Assembly: GCA_031276295.1 (NCBI GenBank)
Contig: JAISNI010000038.1
Span: 1 to 36,124 of the forward strand
DNA length: 36,124 bases
Source: Treponema sp.
GTDB lineage: Bacteria > Spirochaetota > Spirochaetia > Treponematales > Breznakiellaceae
Direction of reading: 5' to 3'
Shown: positions 6,809 to 15,251 of the stretch, piece by piece
Layout of the letters: every line of letters begins with the position of its first letter
Numbering within the stretch: the first letter of the stretch is position 1
Position numbers and translations under genes: made by a program
The notes under the pieces: generated by a model
Told to the model about the DNA's origin: nothing
What the model saw: the letters and a program-made list of their open reading frames with translations, nothing else
Database searches by the model: none

Positions 6809-8182
6809 CTATTTCTTGTCGGGCTGCTTGGTATCCAGAGATTTAAGCAGTCCCATAAGTTTGTCCTTTTCAATGAGTTCGATAAGACGGGCTTCGGTGT
6901 AGCGTTTAGCCTCTTCCGTATACTTGCCCACGGTAATACAGACTCCCCTGCCCGCTTTTACGTCCTTAAGGTGGGAATGGAAATCACGGACTATAAGTTC
7001 CCCTATGGACCCTTGACTGCGGATAAACCGAAACATGATCACATCCTGCCACTTGAGGGTGTCCACTTCGGTAAGGATATCGGCCCATTCGTTCTTATTT
7101 ACCGATATATTAGTGATTTTTATCTTTGCCCTGGGGAAGTAATTCATCACTATCTTACGGCACAGCGCGACAAAATCCGCCGACGGGGCCATGATATACA
7201 CCTGGAGGTTCTGATTGGAGTTCAGTTCCTGGTATCTCCCGATCAGGACGGAAACATCCTTATAATTTGAGTTTTCAAGGCGTATCTGTTTCAACAGGGG
7301 TAGAGCCTTGCCTATATCGTTTTGCTGAATATAGCAGGTCGCCAGCTTATACCGTATCTCCGTCAGGGTTTCCTGTTTCACGTTCTGATGTTTAAGCCCT
7401 ATCTCAAAGTCCTGTATGGCCTTGTCTATCTGCCTTTGCTCCAGGTTGATATTGCCGGAATAAAGGCAGGCATTAGGCCCCATAGCCGGATCCGCCCTCA
7501 GATGCCCGAATATACGCAGGGCCTGCTCCGTCTGATTAGCCTCGTAGTAACATTCTCCAAGTGTATAGAGTGATTCCTTATCGTCGGGCGCAAGATCTAT
7601 AGCCTTACGGATAAAGCTCATGGCCTCCTTGGGCTTTTTAAGCCGGAAAAGGGCATGTCCCAGAAGCCTTAACGTAGGCGGATGCTCGGGATCGCTTTTC
7701 ATGGCCTGCGAGAGAAACTGGACTGTTTTATCGTAGTTCTTACGATCAAATTCCATAGCACCCAGATTATAATTCACTTCAAAATTATCAGCTTGAAATG
7801 TACGGGCAAGGTTAAAGCCTTTATAGGCTTCTTCGGTCATGCCGAGTTTCTGCGCCGATATGGCGTAACGCAGATTCGCCTCAAATTCATTAACACCCGC
7901 CCCGCCTATTCCTATAAGTATCTCGTAGGTCTTCATAGCGCGATCCCAAGTTTCTTCCTGAAAGTAAATATTACCTACCGCCGCAAGGGCTTCCGCATCA
8001 CGGGGATTCTGGGACAATTTCTTATTCGCAGCCTTTAACAAGGCGTCACGGCCTTTGGAACCTTTTCCTGCCATACCATTGAGGCCATCTCCTCCCTTGG
8101 ATCTGCCGATAACTAACATTACAATTATAACCCCGACGATCAGCGCCGCAACAGCCGCCAGGATGGGAATCAAACTTTCCAT
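6809..8182 (-). CDS. Membrane-anchored TPR protein with Mrr-like C-terminal domain
   Basis: This 457-aa protein has an N-terminal membrane helix (residues 3-25, IPILAAVAALIVGVIIVMLV), a Gly-rich linker, at least five TPR-like repeats (about residues 50-325) and a separate C-terminal domain (about 330-446). The repeats make it a scaffold or adaptor facing the cytoplasm if the helix is an N-out anchor. The C-terminal part (VRDFHSHLKDVKAGRGVCITVGKYTEEAKRY... ARLIELIEKDKL) resembles the end of Mrr-type restriction endonuclease domains, where 'G-V/I-x-x-T ... F-T-x-x-A ... I-x-L-I-D-G-x-x-L' is usual. The QxKR catalytic strand appears replaced by MFRFIR, so it is probably non-catalytic. No convincing ribosome binding site is seen before ATG 8182. 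The TPR call is firm; the Mrr-like call is my inference. Confidence 0.8.
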   Translation of the reverse strand: MESLIPILAAVAALIVGVIIVMLVIGRSKGGDGLNGMAGKGSKGRDALLKAANKKLSQNPRDAEALAAVGNIYFQEETWDRAMKTYEILIGIGGAGVNEFEANLRYAISAQKLGMTEEAYKGFNLARTFQADNFEVNYNLGAMEFDRKNYDKTVQFLSQAMKSDPEHPPTLRLLGHALFRLKKPKEAMSFIRKAIDLAPDDKESLYTLGECYYEANQTEQALRIFGHLRADPAMGPNACLYSGNINLEQRQIDKAIQDFEIGLKHQNVKQETLTEIRYKLATCYIQQNDIGKALPLLKQIRLENSNYKDVSVLIGRYQELNSNQNLQVYIMAPSADFVALCRKIVMNYFPRAKIKITNISVNKNEWADILTEVDTLKWQDVIMFRFIRSQGSIGELIVRDFHSHLKDVKAGRGVCITVGKYTEEAKRYTEARLIELIEKDKLMGLLKSLDTKQPDKK

Positions 8183-8312
8183 AAACTGATTATCGGTAAA
8201 AAGAACATAGTTTTAAGCTGTAAAATACAACAAACGGTATATGCCGAAAAGTCATTACTATGCCTTTCCCCTTCAAATAACTACAAATTTACCAATTTAT
8301 TAAAAAATACCA

Positions 8313-8341
8313 TTGCAAAAAATTTATCCCTGTTGTATAAT
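8313..8341 (+). promoter_or_regulatory. Promoter of the VOC gene
   Basis: TTGCAA (8313-8318) and TATAAT (8336-8341) are 17 bases apart. Transcription would start around 8348, close to the ribosome binding site AAGGAG and ATG 8361. This shows that the upstream in-frame TTG at 8313 is not the protein start. Confidence 0.7.
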
Positions 8342-8360
8342 TCTGGATAAGGAGTGTACG

Positions 8361-8786
8361 ATGATTACCGGGCTGGCCCATCTTGCCGTTACCGCAAAGG
8401 ATATGGATAAATCGCTTGATTTTTATATACGGGTTCTGGGCTTAAAAAAAGCGTTTGAGCTTCCAGACCCCAATACGGGAGCCCCCTGGATCGTTTATCT
8501 CCAGGCAGGTTCACAGTTCATTGAATTGTTCTATCATGGGTCCAAGGATAACCCTTGGGAATCGTCGTTGAGGGGTTTTCATCATATCTGTTTACAGGTA
8601 GATGATATCCATAAGACCTTTAGACAGATTGAAGATGCGGGGTATAAGGCGGATAAAGCCCCCCGGCAGGGCGCCGATAAAAATTGGCAGGCTTGGGTAA
8701 CCGATCCTGACGGTGTGCGTATAGAGCTTATGCAGATCGATCCGGAATCACCCCAAGGTAAATTAATCATAGGTAAATCGCTGTAA
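8361..8786 (+). CDS. VOC superfamily (glyoxalase I / lactoylglutathione lyase-like) protein
   Basis: This 141-aa protein is a single vicinal-oxygen-chelate unit pair, the size of glyoxalase I. The four metal ligands expected for a glyoxalase-type enzyme are in place: His7 (GLAHLAV), Glu55 (FIELF), His75 (FHHICLQV) and Glu122 (RIELMQ). The two beta-alpha-beta-beta-beta halves are recognisable, with DPDGVRIELMQ at the end of the second. It would use a divalent metal to isomerise or cleave a small substrate; methylglyoxal-derived hemithioacetal is the commonest family substrate but cannot be proven here. The start at ATG 8361 has AAGGAG at the right distance. The gene is a single transcription unit, with its own promoter (8313-8341) and a very good terminator (8805-8832). 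Confidence 0.85.
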   Translation: MITGLAHLAVTAKDMDKSLDFYIRVLGLKKAFELPDPNTGAPWIVYLQAGSQFIELFYHGSKDNPWESSLRGFHHICLQVDDIHKTFRQIEDAGYKADKAPRQGADKNWQAWVTDPDGVRIELMQIDPESPQGKLIIGKSL

Positions 8787-8804
8787 AAGACCATAGTTTT
8801 TTAT

Positions 8805-8832
8805 AACCGGCGGTTTCCGCCGGTTTTTTTTT
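8805..8832 (+). terminator. Rho-independent terminator of the VOC gene
   Basis: AACCGGCGG (8805-8813), a TTT loop and CCGCCGGTT (8817-8825) form a perfect 9-bp stem that runs into nine T residues (8824-8832), 18 bases after the stop codon. Confidence 0.92.
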
Positions 8833-8967
8833 GGAGGTAAGTTTCGTTTTTGATTTGCCGTGAGGAATGAAAGCAATATCCATTTCGTTGACGCCGGATA
8901 TCGCTTGCATTATATTAGAGGTATCCAGTTTGGAAAAAACCTGATTTCTTTTCTTTTGGAAAAAACA

Positions 8968-9744
8968 ATGCAATATTTTGATACTCATGCCCATATTGGG
9001 CTCATTGTAGATGACGCTATTGATCAACTCATCGTGATTCAGGAGGCTAAGCAGGCTTCCGTCAATCGAATCATATCAATTTGCAATAGTCTTCACGATT
9101 TCGTGCGGGTTTACGATAATTTGAGAACTGCGGATAATGTATACCATGCGGTCGGCGTTTCCCCTTCGGAGGTCCAAAACAGGGGAAAGGACTGGGTGCA
9201 GATCATTGAAAAAAGCGTTAAGCAGCCGAGGGTTGTCGCGGTTGGCGAGATCGGCCTTGATTACTTCCGTAAATTCGGCGATAAAAAGTCCCAGATAGAG
9301 CTTTTTATCAGTCAGTTAGACCTGGCTAATAAATTGAATATGCCGGTTATCATTCACAACCGCGACGCGGGGAGCGATGTGCTTGACATACTGAGGGACA
9401 GATTGCCGTCCAAAGGCGGCGTGCTTCACTGCTATTCGGAAAATGCCGATTATGCCAGAAAAGCTCTTAAACTGAACCTGTATTTCTCCTTTGCCGGCAA
9501 TTTAACCTACCGGAACGCGCGGAATCTCCACGACACCATAGGCGTTTTGCCCCTGGATCGTATCCTTATCGAATCGGAGAGCCCCTTTATGGTTCCGGCG
9601 GAATACCGCGGCAAGCGTAACATGCCCAAATACCTGCCTTCAACCGCCCGTTTCCTGGCGGATATGCTTAACATTGACGATGAAGAGATGGCAAACATCC
9701 TTTGGGAGAATGCCAACCGCTTCTTCGGTCTGCCCAATGAATAG
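8968..9744 (+). CDS. tatD: TatD family metal-dependent hydrolase/DNase
   Basis: This is a TIM-barrel metal-dependent hydrolase of the TatD family (DNase or 3'-5' exonuclease activity in characterised members), 258 aa when started at ATG 8968. Motifs seen in order are FDTHAHIG (metal-binding His-x-His, residues 4-10), AVGEIGLDYFR (metal-bridging Glu), VIIHNRDA, VLHCYS, and near the end LIESESPFM. The last motif is normally E-T-D-x-P, so the expected catalytic Asp is Glu here. The open frame extends upstream to a GTG at 8860, but the family starts at the DTHAHIG strand, so 8968 is chosen; only a weak GGA precedes it. The stop overlaps the start of the downstream dus gene by eight bases, indicating coupled expression. 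Confidence 0.85.
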   Translation: MQYFDTHAHIGLIVDDAIDQLIVIQEAKQASVNRIISICNSLHDFVRVYDNLRTADNVYHAVGVSPSEVQNRGKDWVQIIEKSVKQPRVVAVGEIGLDYFRKFGDKKSQIELFISQLDLANKLNMPVIIHNRDAGSDVLDILRDRLPSKGGVLHCYSENADYARKALKLNLYFSFAGNLTYRNARNLHDTIGVLPLDRILIESESPFMVPAEYRGKRNMPKYLPSTARFLADMLNIDDEEMANILWENANRFFGLPNE

Positions 9745-10939
9745 AGAGGCTGAAACGAAGTACAGGGAAGCGGACCGGGAACCCTCCCCGTCCGCTTCCC
9801 TGTACCATCCGCTTAGCATCGGTTCCCTGGCATTGCCCGGCAACCTCTTCCTTGCGCCGGTAGCCGGCTATACCGACCGGGCTTTCCGTTCCGTCTGCAT
9901 TGAAGCCGGCGCCGACTTCACCTTTACCGAGCTTATCTCCAGCGAAGCCCTCGTCCGCAATCCCCTGAATATGGAGAAGCCCGACAGGGAATGGACGGGG
10001 ACGGCGGGGCTTATGCGCCGGGCGTTTAACGAAAGGCGGTATGCAATACAGCTTTTCGGCTCATCCCCCGAGGTGATGTACAAAGCGGCCAAGCTCCTTG
10101 CGCCTCTGAAGTGTGAAGCGGTGGATATAAACTGCGGTTGCCCCGTACCCAAGGTGGTCAAGACCGGCGCGGGGGCCGCGCTTATGCGTGATCCCGCCGC
10201 CGTAGGCCGGATAGTGGAAGCGGTTGTCAGGGCTTCCGGGGAAAGCCTGGGTTCCGTGCCGGTTACGGTAAAGCTGCGTTCAGGCTGGGATGATTCCTCC
10301 ATAACTTACGCCGAATGCGCCCGTATTGCCGTAGAAGCAGGCGCCGCAATGGTTACGCTGCACCCGCGGACCAGGGCGCAGGCTTACGGCGGAAAAAGCG
10401 ATTGGTCCCGTATCGAACACCTTGCGGGCTGCCTCCCGATACCGGTAGCCGGTTCAGGCGATCTCTATAGCGCTGAGGATGCGGAACGTATGCTCCGTAC
10501 AACCGGCTGTGCTGCGGTGATGTTCGCGCGGGGGGCGATGGGGAACCCCTTCATCTTTTCCGCAGCCCGCGCCCTGCTTTCGGGCCTGCCCTGCGATCCG
10601 CCCGGTGTTGCGGAACGGGTACGGACCGGTTTCCGCCAGCTTCTGCTTCTTGCGGAAGACTGCGGCGAGCGTACCGCCTGTAGAGAGATGCGTAAACAGT
10701 TCTGCGCTTATACCAAGGGCGGCCCCGGAGAAAAGGGCATGGCGGGAAGCGCGGCGCTCCGTAACCGCCTGGTTCATGCGGAAACTATTGAAGAATACCG
10801 TTCTTTATTCTATGATATGGGGATAGCGATTCCCTTAACGCAAGACGCAGGGTGCAGAAGTTGCATGTTACGCGGCGGGACCGTCCCGCAAGAACGGCAA
10901 AAAAACATTGACACGGGAAGGTATTCGGCAATATTTTAA
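9737..10939 (+). CDS. dus: tRNA-dihydrouridine synthase
   Basis: This FMN-dependent enzyme reduces specific uridines in tRNA to dihydrouridine. The 400-aa product shows the Dus TIM barrel: LAPVAGYTDRAFR (flavin-binding start), AIQLFGSSPEV, VDINCGCPVPKV with the catalytic Cys at about residue 135, KTGAGAALM, VTVKLRSGWDD, VTLHPRTRAQAYGG, IPVAGSGDLYS and FARGAMGNPFIF. It is longer than most DusB proteins because of a C-terminal extension with two Cys (CRSCMLRGG). The start at ATG 9737 overlaps the tatD stop, but the first 25 or so residues are encoded by a perfect inverted repeat (9760-9805) and look like an unconserved leader; translation could begin a little downstream. Position of the modified uridine is not deducible. 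Confidence 0.88.
   Translation: MNREAETKYREADREPSPSASLYHPLSIGSLALPGNLFLAPVAGYTDRAFRSVCIEAGADFTFTELISSEALVRNPLNMEKPDREWTGTAGLMRRAFNERRYAIQLFGSSPEVMYKAAKLLAPLKCEAVDINCGCPVPKVVKTGAGAALMRDPAAVGRIVEAVVRASGESLGSVPVTVKLRSGWDDSSITYAECARIAVEAGAAMVTLHPRTRAQAYGGKSDWSRIEHLAGCLPIPVAGSGDLYSAEDAERMLRTTGCAAVMFARGAMGNPFIFSAARALLSGLPCDPPGVAERVRTGFRQLLLLAEDCGERTACREMRKQFCAYTKGGPGEKGMAGSAALRNRLVHAETIEEYRSLFYDMGIAIPLTQDAGCRSCMLRGGTVPQERQKNIDTGRYSAIF
9760..9805 (+). repeat. Perfect 16-bp inverted repeat inside the dus 5' end
   Basis: GTACAGGGAAGCGGAC (9760-9775) and GTCCGCTTCCCTGTAC (9790-9805) are exact reverse complements with a 14-base spacer. In RNA this is a very stable hairpin 23 bases after the dus start codon. 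Confidence 0.9.
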
Positions 10940-10957
10940 AGACTACAGGCAGGTATT

Positions 10958-11581
10958 ATGATCTTTTCCAATCCATATCATCGCTCCTCTCTCGGTGCGG
11001 TTCTCGTTCTTATAGCGATCAATGTGCTCGTTTTTCTTGCTCAACAGTTGATACCGGAAACGGCTTTTTATACGGCCCTCAACGTAGTTGCGGTAGTCAG
11101 GAACGGGTTTTTCTGGCAATTTCTTACCTATATGTTCGCCCATGCCGGCATCAGCCACCTTTTTTTCAATATGCTGGCCCTGTTCATCTTTGGTACCGCG
11201 GTAGAGAGGCGTATCGGCGCCGGGAGTTTTGTTCTCTACTATATGATCTGCGGTATTTTAGCCGGAGTTTTCTCCTTCGCGGTGTTCTGGTTTACCCATT
11301 CCTACTACATCTTCCTTGTGGGCGCATCCGGGGCCATCTTTGCCGTACAGCTTGCCTTTGCCGTATTCTTCCCGACATCGATCATCTATATCTGGGGCAT
11401 ACTCCCCCTCCGCGCGCCCGTCATGGTCCTTATCTTTACCGGCATAGAAGTTTTCTCGACGATAACCGGCTTTAACCGGTCGGTTGCCCATCTTACCCAT
11501 CTGGCGGGCTTCGGTTTCGGCTGGATATACATTCTGCTTTGGTTCAAGATAAATCCGTGGAAGGCTCTTACCAGAAGATAG
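10958..11581 (+). CDS. Rhomboid family intramembrane serine protease
   Basis: This is a 207-aa multi-spanning inner-membrane protease that cleaves transmembrane segments. Six hydrophobic helices are visible. Catalytic features are the HLFFNML oxyanion/hairpin motif (His67, Asn71), GASGAIFA with nucleophile Ser124, and HLTHLAGFGFG with catalytic His181. A WQFLTYMFAH segment (about residues 53-62) forms the L1 region. The ATG at 10958 is preceded by CAGGCAGGT, an acceptable ribosome binding site, 18 bases after the dus stop. Because tatD, dus and this gene are closely packed they may be co-transcribed. Substrates are unknown; as a membrane protease it could act on regulatory or surface proteins. 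Confidence 0.9.
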   Translation: MIFSNPYHRSSLGAVLVLIAINVLVFLAQQLIPETAFYTALNVVAVVRNGFFWQFLTYMFAHAGISHLFFNMLALFIFGTAVERRIGAGSFVLYYMICGILAGVFSFAVFWFTHSYYIFLVGASGAIFAVQLAFAVFFPTSIIYIWGILPLRAPVMVLIFTGIEVFSTITGFNRSVAHLTHLAGFGFGWIYILLWFKINPWKALTRR

Positions 11582-11673
11582 AAGTTCGCGGGGCTTCGTT
11601 GTTTTTCCACATTTTTAAAGCCGCCGTAAAGAGCGCGGTTTCCTGCACCTTCCAAAATACCGATAATAATTCC

Positions 11674-12375
11674 ATGAAAAACAGCCGTATAATCCTGAGC
11701 ATTTTCCTGGGTATGGCGGGCGCCGTCCCGATCTTCCCCCAGAACAGGGTTCCCGATATACTCCGCGGTGAGGTACAGGTAGAGATGGAAACCCTTAACG
11801 CTTTTTACCACGAGGATAACACCCCGCCCGACATACAGACCGTCAGGCGACGAGCTCTGGAAGAATCGGCGATCTATTTTTCCGCCATGATCTACGGCTG
11901 GTCATTCAGCTACGACATAGGCGAGCGGGCCAGGGGCATAGAGGAGCGCTTTGAGCTTAAGCCCCTGGGGGCTATCCCGTTCGGAGACCCGTCCCTCATT
12001 CCCGGCGAGGCCGAACTGCGCGGCATATATTTTCATCTCTGGTCAGACTACCGCCTTAACGACAGCCAGAAACGCCGTATGGCTGCCTGGAAATCGGGAA
12101 CGGTCAGGACTATTCAGGGCCTGGGCGGTAGCGCCCTGGGCCCCCCGAAAGAGGATGACGACTGGTTTACCCTTAAAAAGACCGCTCTTGAGGATGCGGC
12201 CCGTTCGGCAATCAGGGCCGCGCTCCGCGGCAACGAACGGAACCGCCCCAAACAGGCGCACGGCTTTATCGGCCTGGCCCAATTCCCGCTCTACGGTCTG
12301 ATAGGGGGCGGCCTTTCGGTATCCGCTCGCTTCCTCCTGGAACTTACCGAGATAGTTCCCTTTGCGGCTTACTGA
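11674..12375 (+). CDS. Exported protein of unknown function
   Basis: I do not recognise this 233-aa protein. It begins with a signal peptide (MKNSRIILSIFLGMAGAVPIFPQ) and is therefore probably periplasmic or outer-membrane associated. The mature part is mainly alpha-helical by composition, with a conserved-looking ALEESAIYFSAMIYGWSFSY segment and a YFHLWSDYRLNDSQKRRM segment, and ends with a hydrophobic GLIGGGLSVSARFLL stretch. The frame is open back into the rhomboid gene, but the signal peptide makes ATG 11674 the best start; no clear ribosome binding site precedes it. It lies 92 bases after the rhomboid protease on the same strand, so it may be in the same transcript. It is followed by a new promoter for valS. 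Confidence 0.7.
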   Translation: MKNSRIILSIFLGMAGAVPIFPQNRVPDILRGEVQVEMETLNAFYHEDNTPPDIQTVRRRALEESAIYFSAMIYGWSFSYDIGERARGIEERFELKPLGAIPFGDPSLIPGEAELRGIYFHLWSDYRLNDSQKRRMAAWKSGTVRTIQGLGGSALGPPKEDDDWFTLKKTALEDAARSAIRAALRGNERNRPKQAHGFIGLAQFPLYGLIGGGLSVSARFLLELTEIVPFAAY

Positions 12376-12434
12376 GGCCGGCGGCTTGTACCATTCGATT
12401 TCATTTTCTCTTATATAATTATTCCGCCGATACA

Positions 12435-12464
12435 TTGAAATAATTGCCGCTTTTAGGCTATACT
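12435..12464 (+). promoter_or_regulatory. Promoter of valS
   Basis: TTGAAA (12435-12440) and TATACT (12459-12464) are 18 bases apart. Transcription would start near 12471, about 65 bases before the valS start; no T-box-like element fits in this short leader. Confidence 0.6.
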
Positions 12465-12535
12465 AATATAACTGAGCCGTGACCGTATTGGATTGCAAAC
12501 AGGCTCACATAGAGCCGGAACGGCGGGGAGAGATG

Positions 12536-15193
12536 ATGAAGGCGATAGAACTGGAAAAGGCATATAATCCCAAAAATTTTGAGGATAAGGTGTATAGGCA
12601 ATGGCTTGCGGCGGATAGTTTTAAGCCCGCGGAAAAGGCCGGCGATCCCTATGTCGTCGTAATCCCCCCTCCCAATGTAACCGGCATCCTCCACTTGGGC
12701 CACGCCCTGGTCGTCTCTATTATAGACATTATCATACGCTTTCACCGGATGCGGGGCGAAAGTACGCTTTGGATGCCTGGCACGGATCACGCGGGGATAG
12801 CCACCCAGAATGTGGTCGAGAAGCGGCTCAGGGCAAAGGGTATAAACCGCCGCGAGTTGGGCCGCGAGAAGTTTGTGGAAGAAACCTGGAAGGTAAAGGA
12901 AGATCACCACCGGATAATTTCCGAGCAGCTTGCCCGCATGGGGGCAAGCGTGGACTGGTCGCGGGAGCGCTTTACTATGGACGAAGGGCTTTCCCGCGCG
13001 GTGCGTGAGGTGTTTGTACGGCTTTACGAGCGCGATCTGCTCTACAAGGGGAATTACCTGGTCAACTGGTGCAGTTCCTGCGGAACGGCCCTTGCGGACG
13101 ATGAGGTTGTCCACAATGATACGCCGGTTAAGATGTACCACCTGCGCTATCCGCTTACCGGCGGCGGCTTTATCGAGCTTGCCACAACCCGCCCCGAAAC
13201 TATGCTGGGCGATACGGCGGTGGCGGTTCACCCTGATGATGAACGGTATAGGCATCTTGTCGGAAAAAAAGTGCTGCTCCCCCTGGCGGATCGGGAAATT
13301 CCGGTTATCGCCGATACCTATGTGGACAGGGAATTCGGCACCGGCGTGGTAAAGATCACCCCCGCGCACGATCCTAACGACTGGGATGTAGGAAAGCGGC
13401 ATGATCTTCCTGTCATCAATATACTTACGCCGGAAGGCCGTCTAAACGATGAAGCGCCGGAAAAGTACCGGAATTTAACCATAGAAGAGGGAAGGCAAGC
13501 CGTCCTTAACGACCTCAAGGCCGGGGGATTCTTTATAAGGGAAGAAGCCATTACCCATGCGGTAGGGTGCTGCTACCGGTGCGGGACGGTGATAGAACCC
13601 TTCCTCTCGGAGCAGTGGTTCGTCAGGATGAAGCCCCTCGCGGAAAAGGCCCTGGCCGCCTGGCGGCGGGGGGAAGTTGTCTTCTACCCGCGTAAATGGG
13701 AGAACACCTATCAGCACTGGCTTCTCAATATCAGGGACTGGTGTATAAGCCGCCAGCTCTGGTGGGGGCACCGTATACCCGCCTGGACGTGTACGGAATG
13801 TGGAAAGACTTCTGTTTCCATGCAGGACCTTTCAACCTGTCCCCACTGCGGGTCCGCACATCTGGAACAGGACCCGGATGTGCTTGATACGTGGTTTTCC
13901 AGTTGGCTCTGGCCCTTCAGCACCCTGGGGTGGCCGGAAGAAACATCGGATTTAAAACGCTTTTATCCTACCACCGCCTTGGTTACCGGCTACGATATTA
14001 TCTTTTTTTGGGTTGCCCGTATGATTATGGCCGGGCTTGAATTTACCGGCAAGGCGCCGTTCCGCGACGTATATATACACGGCCTTCTCCGCGACAAACT
14101 TGGCCGTAAGATGAGCAAGAGCCTTCGGAACGGCATCGATCCCCTTGACATTATTGACGAATTCGGCGCCGACGCCCTCAAGTTTACCCTGGCCTTTACC
14201 TGCGCCCAGGGCCAGGACCTGCTTGTGGATAAGGAATCCTTCAGGCTGGGCTCTAAATTTGCCAACAAGGTCTGGAATGCAAGCCGTTATATCCTTATGA
14301 ACCTTGAAAACAGGGAACTTGTACGGGATCCCGTACTCATTCCGGTTGACCGCTGGATATATTCCCGGCTTAACGGCGCCGTTAAATCCATGGAAGAAGC
14401 CTTCCTGAACTATCGCTTTAACGACGCCGCCCAGACCGCCTATGAATATTTCTGGAATGATTTCTGCGACTGGTATGTCGAGGCTACAAAACTTTCGTTT
14501 CGGGAAGGGGCCGGAGGTTCGGAAAAGGACAGGGCGGTAACCGTACTCCTTGATGTGCTGGCGGCTTCCCTGCGGCTTCTCCACCCCCTGCTGCCCTATG
14601 TTACCGAAGAAATATACGGCCGGCTTCCCAATGTGCAGGGAGCAGGGGCGCTTATATGCGCGGCTTACCCGAAGTACGATGCAATGCTGGATGATGCACA
14701 GGCGGAGCGGAATTTCGGTTTCCTGCAGGAACTGGTACGCTCGGTAAGGACGCTCCGCAGCGAGTGTACAATCAGCCCCGAAAAGAAGATACGCGTCCTC
14801 GTTTGTCCTGAAAACGATCCTGAGAAGGTAGGGTTCCTGACGGAAAACTCGGGGCTTTTAAAGCTGCTTGCGGGCATAGGGAACCTTGAAATAAGCGCGG
14901 AAGACGGTGCCGCGAATTCTACACGGCCCTCCGGTTCCATCGGTCTTGTGGGTAAAGGCTTTGAGGCTTTTGTGTATATCGCGGAGGCCGCGGATCTCTC
15001 CTTCCTTAAACAGAAGTTCGGTAAGGAAATTGAGAAGGACCGTAAATTTGCCGCTTCCCTTCAGGCTAAACTGGAGAACGAAAAATTCCTCCAAAACGCC
15101 CCGCCTCAACTGATCGAAGAGGAAAAGCTCAAGATGGAAGAGAGCCTTAAACGCACAGCAAAACTTGAAGCCTATATCCGGGATTTTTCCTGA
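12536..15193 (+). CDS. valS: Valine--tRNA ligase
   Basis: This class I aminoacyl-tRNA synthetase charges tRNA-Val. The 885-aa product shows the nucleotide-binding PPPNVTGILHLGHAL (HIGH motif), the CP1 editing domain with TTRPETMLGDTAVAVHPDD and KITPAHDPNDWDVG, the WCISRQLWWGHRIPAW segment, and GRKMSKSLRN (KMSKS motif). Two Cys pairs in the CP region (WCSSCGTA; CTECG ... CPHCGSAH) may bind zinc. The C-terminus ends with the coiled-coil arm typical of ValRS (about the last 65 residues, rich in Lys and Glu). GGGGAG lies five bases before ATG 12536; an ATG at 12533 is also possible, and an in-frame GTG at 12479 is too far upstream. A gene for a SpoT-like hydrolase follows 58 bases later. Confidence 0.97.
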   Translation: MKAIELEKAYNPKNFEDKVYRQWLAADSFKPAEKAGDPYVVVIPPPNVTGILHLGHALVVSIIDIIIRFHRMRGESTLWMPGTDHAGIATQNVVEKRLRAKGINRRELGREKFVEETWKVKEDHHRIISEQLARMGASVDWSRERFTMDEGLSRAVREVFVRLYERDLLYKGNYLVNWCSSCGTALADDEVVHNDTPVKMYHLRYPLTGGGFIELATTRPETMLGDTAVAVHPDDERYRHLVGKKVLLPLADREIPVIADTYVDREFGTGVVKITPAHDPNDWDVGKRHDLPVINILTPEGRLNDEAPEKYRNLTIEEGRQAVLNDLKAGGFFIREEAITHAVGCCYRCGTVIEPFLSEQWFVRMKPLAEKALAAWRRGEVVFYPRKWENTYQHWLLNIRDWCISRQLWWGHRIPAWTCTECGKTSVSMQDLSTCPHCGSAHLEQDPDVLDTWFSSWLWPFSTLGWPEETSDLKRFYPTTALVTGYDIIFFWVARMIMAGLEFTGKAPFRDVYIHGLLRDKLGRKMSKSLRNGIDPLDIIDEFGADALKFTLAFTCAQGQDLLVDKESFRLGSKFANKVWNASRYILMNLENRELVRDPVLIPVDRWIYSRLNGAVKSMEEAFLNYRFNDAAQTAYEYFWNDFCDWYVEATKLSFREGAGGSEKDRAVTVLLDVLAASLRLLHPLLPYVTEEIYGRLPNVQGAGALICAAYPKYDAMLDDAQAERNFGFLQELVRSVRTLRSECTISPEKKIRVLVCPENDPEKVGFLTENSGLLKLLAGIGNLEISAEDGAANSTRPSGSIGLVGKGFEAFVYIAEAADLSFLKQKFGKEIEKDRKFAASLQAKLENEKFLQNAPPQLIEEEKLKMEESLKRTAKLEAYIRDFS

Positions 15194-15251
15194 TACATAC
15201 CGGTATATTATTATGGAGAACTGAGGACGGAGAACAGAAGGAGGGTTTGTA

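Noticed and set aside
8183-8312. Small gene between the TPR gene and the VOC promoter
   Set aside because: The stretch is A/T-rich with no start codon preceded by a ribosome binding site; it most likely holds the promoters of both genes.
12458-13402. 314-codon minus-strand open frame
   Set aside because: It is a shadow of valS with no plausible domains; the HIGH-motif region of valS is on the plus strand.
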